Source: Perkinsus olseni (lineage: Eukaryota; Perkinsozoa; Perkinsida). From it: a stretch of 64,000 nt of DNA. Below the pieces are notes generated by a model, which made no database searches, had not been told where the DNA came from, and saw only the letters and a list, made by a program, of their open reading frames with translations. The DNA lies in NCBI GenBank assembly GCA_013115125.1, contig JABANN010000017.1, forward strand, positions 62,001-126,000, in the 5' to 3' direction. Within the stretch, counting starts at the first letter, position 1. Every line of letters starts with the position of its first letter. This document shows positions 56,401 through 64,000 of this stretch, piece by piece. Both the position numbers and the translations under genes were made by a program.

Positions 56401-57242
56401 CGGCAGCACCTTCGTAGAGGCTCTAGCAAGTACCTGGTGAGCTGGCTTCACGCGCCCGAAAATTGAGAAATGCGTTCAACTCACTCGCAGATCTGATCGA
56501 GTCTGATGCAGCCCATCGTCCTCAGCGCGAGCGCGCGGATCAAAGGATTTGGATCACCTGAATTGTCGCGAGAGCTGGCTGAACACTGCGATTCGGGAAA
56601 GGAGTGGTATGACGCAAAACAGGGAGACGCGAATAAACAAGAGGCACTTCCTCAGTACCTGCATCCTTCATAAAAGTGTTGACAGCGAGTACCGCCAGCT
56701 CGGGTTGAGTCTTGGCGTAATTGAGGACCTAACCACGCAAGGCGTGGTATCTAAGGTCGAAGCATGCTTGAGACGGGAAGAGTACATATAAATAGACGAG
56801 CTTCTTGATCTCCATCTGGTTAGATTGCATGCATTGGACCATGTCCGGGAAGAGACTGGAGACATCCTTACCAAGAGTCATACTCGCTATAACCTGACAG
56901 GGGAGCGGAGGTGATGAGAGTTGGACTGAGCGATTGATGGCTCGAGATGAGAGCAGCTTCGAATCAAAGACGGTCCACTGGACGCTGGTGAGAGACTGAG
57001 TTTATAGCAAGGAAGAAGTCCACCGCCATATTGATGCTTCCAACTCATACAGAAGCTCGATACGGATCCTCACGGGATCCCGACTCATCGAGATAGAAGG
57101 TCTCCCTCCTCCCCAGCTGGCCTACCCGCTTGATAGCATCTTTCTGCTTATGCTTGTCATGGCTATGCAACTCCTCCTTCATCTCGTGTATCTCGCTCCT
57201 CTTATTAGCGTGAAAGTACCGACCCTCCTTCTTCTTCAACAC
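53264..57242 (-). CDS. Beta-adaptin, AP-1/AP-2 large chain (trunk)
   Basis: Clathrin-adaptor large subunit. ATG 57242: [25 protein letters not shown] (exon 57126-57242). Exon 56786-56893 is [36 protein letters not shown]. Exon 56659-56728 is [20 protein letters not shown]. Exon 56485-56557 is [20 protein letters not shown]. Then [160 protein letters not shown] and [16 protein letters not shown]. The order matches the family exactly. After the trunk there is only a short tail ending in [18 protein letters not shown]. No hinge with clathrin box and no ear domain is seen. Confidence 0.93.
53542..53574 (-). repeat. tRNA-like intron, antisense orientation (in the beta-adaptin gene)
   Basis: 33-nt intron, GTGGGATCG to TTACGCAG, joining DFVTRMRV and [12 protein letters not shown] in phase. 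The reversed B box GGGATCGAACCCGG starts 3 nt after the donor. One of the shortest introns in the window. Confidence 0.7.
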
Positions 57243-57440
57243 CTAATCCAATCAACTACCCCTTCTTCTACTACTACCGAGCCATCTACCCACCTTCGGC
57301 ACCGCTGCCGACATCTTGCTCTGCAGATGATGAAGACTCTTCAGATTCAACGAGCTCATCACGCAAGGCAGCCCACTCAAAAAACAACAACTGCCGCCAA
57401 CCTCATTTGACCCACTAAGCGCAACATCACCATTCACAAC

Positions 57441-58649
57441 TCACGAAATCGCATCAGCGAGCCTTCCGAGCGCCTTCTGTAAAATGGCGATTTGCCCGCG
57501 CAAGAAACCTTCGATCATTTCGCTGGCGCCCCCTTCAGTCAGAGCGTGTAGCCGCGACTCTATCTCCTGCTGTATCACCGCGCCACATAATGCTCGAGCT
57601 TCCCGCTCGTGCCCAGCATTGCCCAGAGAATCCCCGTACACTACGTTCTGCAACGACGCGGAGATGCCATGAAGTCTGGCAATTTTCAGGCGCGCGGTAG
57701 TCGAGAAACTGTGCGATAGGGAGCCGTCGAAGCCTACAAAAAGGCCGCTGTCGATCAGCTGCTCGACGGCCTCGCCGGGACTCCGCAATCTTTCCGCCGC
57801 GACTTGGACACTCTCGAAGCGGCAATCGCCATGAAGCTCAGCAGTTAGCGTTGAAAAACCGTAGCGCATGAGGAGGTCCGTGCTAGCGCAAGTGCTGTAC
57901 ATAACGAAGAACTGTTCTCCCTCAGTGTACTCCCGCATCGCAGTGAACTCATACCGGTGTTCTCGGACGTTATAATTGCCGCACCTTCTCTCCATGCCAC
58001 ATTTCCCCGAACTCTCCTCAGAATATGCCCCTGGACTGTGATTCACCATGTCCCCCACAGGCACCAGGCAGACTCCACCAAGCCGATGATAGCAGCCTCG
58101 AGTTTCGATCGTCCAGTAGGCCCATTCGATATCTTCCTTTCCGTATCTTCCGCTCGTAACCTTGCCAATTTTCTCACAGAAAATCTTGCACGTGCGCTCC
58201 GCCTTCCCAAGCTCCACAGCAAGAACACTGGACGCTGCAGAAAATATCTTCTTGTCGACTTCAGTCCAATACGAAATCGTTGGATACTTCGACGGCAACG
58301 TCCGAAGATACAGAGACCGCCAATCAGAAGGACCTAAATCACTGCGGGATCTCTCTAGCAGCCGTAGTAGTACCAACGCCAAGAGCTCCGCTCCGCTTAG
58401 GATTTTCTCCAATTTCCCAATCCATCTTCGGTAGGCTTCTGAGTCGTCCTTGAGACACGGGCTGTTTGCGTTTGCTGTTATAACGAGCAGCCCAGGAATG
58501 CCAACAGCCACTTGACCGCCCCTCATCCTTTCCTTGACGCAGACACCTCGACCCGCGCCGCTGAAATCCTCTATAGATATCCGACTAAGTTCAGCATTCG
58601 GTGTTGAGTTGATAAGATTGAACAGAGACACCAGCGGGTCCGAGGCCAT
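57441..58649 (-). CDS. SET-domain protein methyltransferase (SETD3/SETD4/RLSMT-like)
   Basis: Single exon, ATG 58649, about 402 codons. GAGRGVCVKERMRGGQVAVG is the opening SET strand (G-x-G). SYWTEVDKKIFSAASSV lies in the iSET insert. EWAYWTIETRGCY precedes LVPVGDMVNHSPGAYS with the N-H-S/x motif, and YEFTAMREYTEGEQFFVMYS (GEQ..YS) provides the second motif, then TCASTDLLMRYGF. The C-terminal helical part (RFESVQVAAERLRSP to LGRLADAIS) resembles the Rubis-subs-binding domain. The substrate may be ribosomal protein, actin or other Lys/His. Convergent with beta-adaptin upstream region; no introns. Confidence 0.88.
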   Translation of the reverse strand: MASDPLVSLFNLINSTPNAELSRISIEDFSGAGRGVCVKERMRGGQVAVGIPGLLVITANANSPCLKDDSEAYRRWIGKLEKILSGAELLALVLLRLLERSRSDLGPSDWRSLYLRTLPSKYPTISYWTEVDKKIFSAASSVLAVELGKAERTCKIFCEKIGKVTSGRYGKEDIEWAYWTIETRGCYHRLGGVCLVPVGDMVNHSPGAYSEESSGKCGMERRCGNYNVREHRYEFTAMREYTEGEQFFVMYSTCASTDLLMRYGFSTLTAELHGDCRFESVQVAAERLRSPGEAVEQLIDSGLFVGFDGSLSHSFSTTARLKIARLHGISASLQNVVYGDSLGNAGHEREARALCGAVIQQEIESRLHALTEGGASEMIEGFLRGQIAILQKALGRLADAIS

Positions 58650-59310
58650 GACGGAGAGCGTCACTGAGAGAGCGGCGAGGCTGCCGTTATCAGGGATTGC
58701 GATGGCAACCTCTCCACGGTCAATACTCCTATTCTGAAACTCAAAGTCGATTCCGCAATTGACACGATTTCACACGTGAAATTCAGTTTGATCGATGCCG
58801 AGTTCCAGAGTTGGTTTATTGGAACGCCGCAGGTATTTACTACGTAGAACGTCGTAGAAACCAGGCCTCATCAATTCCAGGTAGCCTTTGCGAGCGCAAA
58901 CGGACCTTGCGTAGGGTATCGATCACACGGGCGCGCGCGATGTTCAGATTCGCGGGCCCCAACGAAGGTTTAGCGTAGCTTAGGCCTCCAAGAAGTGACC
59001 ATTATCGTGGGAGTATGCGTCGGGTCTGGTTACACGGGGAGTGATACTTAGTGAGCTTCTGTTGTCAACGCTATAGCTGCCAAATTGCGCTGAGAACTTT
59101 CGAGATGGGAGGGGTTTTGAGCATTTTCTACGGGAGGAAATGCCCCCGAGATGTGGTACAATTTCGTGGCGAGTGAACGTTTGAGTTGTCTCTGGCTGAG
59201 CTTAGTAGCGAGATTCACTGCGCGCGGGCGAGCATCTTGGGTTGAACGACGCAGGATACAGAATGGGTCGGAACCTGGGTCATCGTTTCAGTCGAATTTC
59301 TTAGACTCGG
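58650..59310. other. Divergent promoter region of the SET gene and GPI
   Basis: No gene is supported. ATTTCAC / GTGAAAT with 2-nt loop lies at 58769-58784. A candidate 5'-UTR intron ending TTCTTAG at 59304 contains GGGTCGGAACCTGGG, a weak reversed T-arm. Confidence 0.5.
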
Positions 59311-61511
59311 ATGATTTCCAGCACCCAGGCATTCGCTAACGCAGCTGCCGCTGCCGATAGGATCAAGAATGTCCACCTGATCGAGCTTTTGGCCGATGAA
59401 GGTACTAAAAATCCAATAGCTAGCCTCGGCGATCTCGACTCTTCTCAGAGCGCAACAAGTCCATGTTCGTGGCCCCTTCTGACCTCAAGGGTTTGACTTT
59501 GGATTATTCCAGAGAGCGTCTCAATGAGGCTTCCCGTAAGGCTCTTTTTGACTTGGCCAAGGAGGCCCATCTCGATCAGAAGATTGAGGATATGTTTAAC
59601 GGTAAGTGTAGGAAGAATAAGCGGGAAGCTCTCGCTGGAGACAGGATGTCTTTGTAGGCGTCAAGATTAACACCACTGAGAAGAGGGCCGTGCTACACAC
59701 TGCCTTGAGGGATCCTCGCGACGCCAAGGTTACTGTCGATGGCAAGAATGTCGTCGAGGATGTTTGGGTAATAGGGAGAGTTCGTGGTTGGCAAGCTAGA
59801 GGTCTATGGTTCTATTCCCGCCCCGATTGATATTCATCTCGGTTCTCTTCAGAGAGTCCTGGACCAGATCAAGACGTACTCCGAGAAGGTCCGCTCCGGT
59901 GAGCACCGCGGTGTGACCGGCAAGGTTCTCAAGAACATCGTCTGCGTCGGCATCGGCGGCTCTTACTTGGGTACTACCACTTGGGTTCAGGGACAGTTGC
60001 GTCGTTAACTACTGGCCATTAACATTAATTTCGCTCTGGCTTATCCATTTCTAGGCGGAAATTCTCTTTCTCAGGCCCTGAGTTCGTCTTCGAGGCCCTT
60101 CGCACTGACCCTGAGGCGAAGAAGGCCGCTGAGGGAAGGACCTGCAAGTTCCTCGCCAATGTCGATCCTATTGATGTTGAGAGGGCCCTCGAAGGCCTCA
60201 ACGCTGAGGAAACTCTTCTTGTCGTCATCTCGAAGACCTTCACCACTGCTGAGACCATGCTCAACGCGAAGACTGTTCGCCAGTGGTTGTTCGACAATCT
60301 CGGCAAGTCCCCTGAGGTCGTGAGCAAGCATGTCTGCGCATGCTCCACCGCCTTGAAGCTGACCAAGGAGTTTGGCATTGACGATGAGAACGTCTTTGCC
60401 TTCTGGGACTGGGTCGGGGGTCGTTACTCCGTCTGCTCCGCTGTCGGTTGCGTCCCTCTGGCCCTACAGTACGGCTTCGAGCAGGTCAACCAATTCCTTC
60501 AAGGTAATAATATTAACTTACTTATTTCCGCTGGCCGTACTCGTGTCTTGTTGCTTCAGGTGCCCACATGATGGATGAGCATTTCCGTAACACTAAGGAT
60601 TTGACTCAGAACATCCCTGCTCTCATGGGTCTCATTGCTGTCTGGAACAGCACCTTCCTTGGCGCCTCTTCGACGGCCATCCTGCCCTACTGCCAGGCTT
60701 TGGTGAGGTTTGTCGCTCATATCCAGCAACTTGACATGGAAAGTAACGGCAAGCGTGTAACTCTCTCTGGCCACGCTGTGGACTACAGCACCGGTAAGAC
60801 TGGGAGTCGGGTTGGTTACCGAAAATCTACTTGAATCTTGTTTCACTTCTGATGAGATTCAACTCTCTCTTATGTGGCAGGTATGGTCCACTTCGGTGAG
60901 CCCGGTACCAACGGTCAGCACTCATTCTACCAGGAGCTCCATCAGGGCACTACTATCGTCCCCAGTGAGTTCATCGGCTTCGCCAAGTCGCAGAACCCTA
61001 TCAAGCTTGCCGGCGAGCCCGTCAGCAATCATGACGAGCTTATGTCGAACTTCTTCGCCCAGCCCGACGCTCTCGCCTACGGCAAGGGCTATGACCAGCT
61101 CGACAAGGAGGGTGTAAGTGGCACTGGCGATGGCGCTTGGTATGCTGCTCAACTGTTCTCGTTTAGGTCCCTTCTGAGCTCATGGAGCATAAGTACTTCC
61201 CTGGCAACCGTCCCTCATTGTCGCTTCTATTCCCTGGTGCCTGCAGCGCCAAGTCTGTTGGCGCACTTCTCGCCTTGTACGAGCACCGTACTATGGTCCA
61301 GTCGGCCATCTGGGGCACCAACTGCTTCGATCAGTGGGGAGTCGAATTGGTAAGCCTGTACTCCAGCTGTCGCCTGCTAGGTTTACATTTCCATCAATCT
61401 TAGGGCAAGGTGTTGGCTAAGTCCGTCAGGGCTCACTTCGCCAACCCTTCCTCTGGTGTAGCCAACTTCTGCGGCCCGACTCAGAGGCTCCTCAAGCAGT
61501 ACCACCAGTAA
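59311..61511 (+). CDS. GPI: Glucose-6-phosphate isomerase (plant/alveolate type)
   Basis: Interconverts glucose-6-P and fructose-6-P in cytosolic glycolysis. Ten exons from ATG 59311 to TAA 61509-61511, all joined in phase. Introns are 59402-59448, 59602-59657, 59768-59852, 59971-60074, 60504-60559, 60794-60880, 61114-61166 and 61350-61403. The protein reads [60 protein letters not shown] (phosphosugar-binding), [40 protein letters not shown] (GPI signature), [20 protein letters not shown] (second signature), [10 protein letters not shown] and [20 protein letters not shown]. The [17 protein letters not shown] block is the plant-type form. Complete and apparently functional. Confidence 0.96.
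59768..59852 (+). repeat. tRNA-like intron, sense orientation (in the GPI gene)
   Basis: 85-nt GT-AG intron between GKNVVEDVW and [12 protein letters not shown]. It has an A-box-like GTTCGTGGTTGGCAAG (59780-59795), a spacer of anticodon-arm size, then GGTTCTATTCCCGCC, a B box with one substitution at 59808-59818, followed by TTCTCTTCAG. Confidence 0.7.
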
Positions 61512-62117
61512 GTCATGCCCGCCTCGCGAGGCTTCATGGTGCGTCGTACAATGGTCCTCTCAGGATGAAGTGATTGCTCTGATGCCGTATGTGGGAAGAA
61601 CAACCACTGCTGCTGCTGCTGCTGCTTGGCTGCTCGTGCTGTATGTACGCAACTCTACTACGCCCCTTATAACCCGCGACGTGACCGTTTCATCCTTCCC
61701 TCGAGTATTTCTCTACCAAAAGTGTGTCTAGCATTATGAAGAGTACTAAATATTATGATTGAAGTTACTTCAGGGAAACCGCCCTTCGTCGCGTTTTGGT
61801 GAATTCTGGGGGGACCATCTCTTGATTAGTATGAGCGTTTGTCTGATGGCAACCGTGCTTACCGTGGCTGTGAGGGAGGCGAGTCGAAGTACTGGGGATC
61901 AGCTAAAAGGGGCGGCGTGTATCGGACGGAAAGTTTCAGACACATTTGGGTGTTGCATTCGTTAAGCGGTGGACATTTTGTGGGCTCAGTTTAGCTGCCC
62001 TGAAATTGATTGTCCGTCTATTGGCGGAAGTGCCGACGAGAGGCATGCGGGTTTTCGTCAATGATCGGTGAGTCGGTCGGTGTGGTCATTCCGGTCGAGA
62101 ACTAGGGTATTGAAAAC
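61512..62117. other. Intergenic spacer with (CTG)n repeat
   Basis: No gene is supported. A CTG run occupies about 61607-61626, roughly 100 nt after the GPI stop. Confidence 0.6.
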
Positions 62118-64000
62118 TTGGTAGCTCGGGATAGCCCTCAACCAGTCATGCTTGTCTTGAACACTGAACTGGTACGCTGGGGCGGCTCCTTGTCGGTAGG
62201 CTCGTCCGATGAGAGCTCTCGGATTCCTGTTGTTAACCCAGGACACCTGATCCAGGAGCAGCAGTCGTTCTCAGGTTTTGCGTTGACCTCAGTGATGCAG
62301 CCATCGGTAGAGGGGCTTTCAGCGAGGTACGCAGAGGACTGGACCTTCTCACAGGGGAAGCAGTTGCAATTAAGACGTACATGGTAATAGAAATGCATGG
62401 TTACTGTGGAGCCTACTCTTACTCGCGCATTATGTGCATCAACAGGCGGCAAGTCAGAAAGCCCTGGATTATTTTACTCGCGAAGTCCGAGTGCTTGACA
62501 TGCTGAAGGTAATTCCGGGAAGCTATGGATATACTCACGATGCTTCGACATGGACGCGAGGCGCAATTCGGATCCTCCGGAGCATCATGACGGCGGACAA
62601 GAGTATTTGATGCCACCGACGGTGGACGGAGCAGAGCGAATCCCCAAGATGAGAGCTACACTTTTGCCCCGCAGGCTTACTGAGCGTTAGACTCTGAGCT
62701 ACAAAAGTGCGTACGAAAGTATAAATAGTCGCTACCCGGATTTGAACCGGGGTTGTCACGGCCACAACGTGACGTCCTAACCACTAGACGATAGCGACAC
62801 AGTATCAACTCTTCCCGGCGATAGTGTGCCCTCGCGAATGACCTACTGCGTTATCATCCTCGAAGGTCTTGAAATCACTGGGCCAACTATGAATGGGTTC
62901 ATGATAGCGCTGGCGCGGGTCGCTTGGCACCGACTTCGTCCGCAGATTGGCTGTGGTTGACGGTCAACCGTTGACCTAACTCATGAATGCTTATCCTCCA
63001 TCTTCAGCGAGGTCCTCAACAGAGTCACATTGCCATTCCCGAGTGGATCGATGATACTCGCGATGGCGGCATGTTCATCCGGCTGCTCTCCTGCACCACG
63101 ACCGAGTAATCAACAGCGCTAAGCCACCGCAGACCGAACCTCGTAGTCTTAGGGCTGGTACGCCAGGGCCTGATAGTCATGGAAATCTGATGATAGTGAT
63201 GGAGATGGGCACCGAGACCCTCGAAACCTATGTGAGAAAGAAGTACTGCGAAGTGTCCACGACACGGTTGTGCCACTGACGCCGTTGCTGCCCTTGGTCG
63301 GTCATTCACATTAGGCGAAGCGAGTCCCCTGGGAATTACCAGTTTGCTATCGACGAGCTCGGCGAGATCATCGTCAGACTTATCGACATCGTGGAAGCGC
63401 TTCATTCAATCGACATGGTGATTTGCCAAACCGTCAACCTCACCCCCACTCGCCTGCGTGCAGGTCCATCTGGACCTCAAGGCTGAGAATGTCATGAGGA
63501 TGCGTGACGGCCAGTGGAAATTGATAGACTTGGGAGGGCTCATGTTGGACGGCTCCGTCATATCGCCGGCTAACGGCGGATCGATAACATTCACGCCAGT
63601 GTGAGTCCTCCTGTGACATGGGGAGCAGGTTGATGGTGATAAGGGAAGGTACGCTTCCCCCGAACTGGGTAGGCCGATGGCTGCGTATCTTTCTGGCATC
63701 AGTGATCCTGATGATGAGAAACAGATCATTAGAGTTGCCAAGTCCATGGATGTGTGGGCGTTGGGAATCCTAATATCGAAGATAGTTCTCGGTAGGCGGC
63801 CGGTTCCCCATCGGGGCAGCAACAGCTCCGACACTAACTACGATACGGTCCTGTCCCATCCTCGCGGGAGCTGGCTGGAGTCTCGCCGCCCGAATCGTCA
63901 GTTGTCGGTCTTCGCTCAGGCAAGGAGCCGACCGCCGAGCTCTGGAAGAACTGCATGTCGGTTGCTGAAAGTGGATCCTCAGGAGAGGCCGACTTTTATC
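62118..64000 (+). CDS. Protein kinase (partial, runs off the right edge)
   Basis: Exons from about 62118 include SVEGLSARYAEDWTFSQGKQ and QAASQKALDYFTREVRVLDM, the latter fitting the alpha-C helix (Glu) of a kinase. After a long intron come HIAIPEWIDDTRDGGMFIRL and GNLMIVMEMGTETLETYVRK (hinge). Then ELGEIIVRLIDIVEALHSID joins VHLDLKAENVMRMRDGQWKL IDLGG, RYASPELG (APE loop) and MDVWALGILISKIVLG, and finally LLKVDPQERPTF (subdomain XI Arg). The catalytic loop reads HLDLKAEN instead of HRDLKxxN, and DLG replaces DFG; Asp, Lys and Asn are kept, so activity is possible. One intron (63599-63628) would be only 30 nt. The C-terminus is outside the window. Confidence 0.75.
62728..62798 (-). tRNA. tRNA-His (GTG anticodon)
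   Basis: 71-nt cloverleaf on the minus strand. The acceptor stem GTCGCTA / TAGCGAC is 7 perfect pairs. The D-arm has A box TCGTCTAGTGGTTAGGA. The anticodon stem TCACG / CGTGA closes a 7-nt loop TTGTGGC with anticodon GTG. The T-arm has GGTTCAAATCC. It lies antisense within the long intron of the kinase gene. Confidence 0.95.
62955..62976. repeat. 22-nt zigzag footprint, perfect, in a kinase intron
   Basis: X = GGTTGACC, a = GTTGAC. It is 157 nt from the tRNA-His gene. Confidence 0.9.

Noticed and set aside
54456-56440. Several plus-strand frames of 60-150 codons
   Set aside because: All are antisense shadows of beta-adaptin exons and introns.

Overview
The window is nuclear DNA of a eukaryote with compact, intron-dense genes. 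The introns are mostly 33-110 nt, GT-AG, with a few GC-AG. The gene content is eukaryotic throughout: TFIIB, a terminal nucleotidyltransferase, SEC22, a DCAF7-type WD40 protein, CstF64, an ADP/ATP carrier, a flagellar CCDC42/CFAP73 protein, beta-adaptin, a SET-domain methyltransferase, a plant-type glucose-6-phosphate isomerase, a kinase and tRNA-His. A multi-AP2 transcription factor, a flagellar protein and co-oriented runs of genes point to an alveolate. My best guess is a perkinsozoan (Perkinsus-like) parasite of molluscs, but no rRNA or other diagnostic gene is present to prove this.

Layout. 0-10.4 kb: minus-strand genes (TFIIB, terminal uridylyl/poly(A) transferase, a coiled-coil protein, SEC22, a Mn-type cation diffusion facilitator). 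10.6-24 kb: plus-strand genes (an unidentified Q-tailed membrane protein, a coiled-coil protein, DCAF7/WDR68, a secreted helical-repeat protein, a small acidic coiled coil, CstF64, a small membrane protein). 24.7-25.7 kb: intronless ADP/ATP carrier (minus). 26.3-31.2 kb: AP2 factor and CCDC42/CFAP73 homologue (plus). 31.2-47.7 kb: gene-poor accessory region with a divergent pair of frameshifted secreted paralogues, a decayed copy of the CCDC42/CFAP73 3' end, one intronless orphan gene and one poorly resolved spliced gene. 47.7-57.2 kb: a helical-repeat gene, a segmental duplication around it, a hAT-like transposase remnant and beta-adaptin (all minus). 57.4-64 kb: SET-domain gene (minus), glucose-6-phosphate isomerase and kinase (plus), tRNA-His (minus).

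Two repeated structures stand out. (1) About 19 introns carry tRNA-like sequence, mainly a Pol III B box, sometimes with an A box and a T-run. They occur in both orientations relative to the host gene, as if tRNA/SINE-derived units had become introns. (2) The gene-poor region is peppered with a precise 22-nt zigzag: 8-nt word X = p-a-q (a = 6 nt) written as p a q' a' p' a q. This is an inverted copy of an 8-nt site inside a duplication of its core. Nine copies are perfect and about seven have one mismatch. The geometry is what is expected if an 8-bp-duplicating, flank-hairpin-forming (hAT-type) transposon excised and the hairpins were opened eight nucleotides from the tip. One copy sits exactly at the frameshift of a secreted-protein paralogue.
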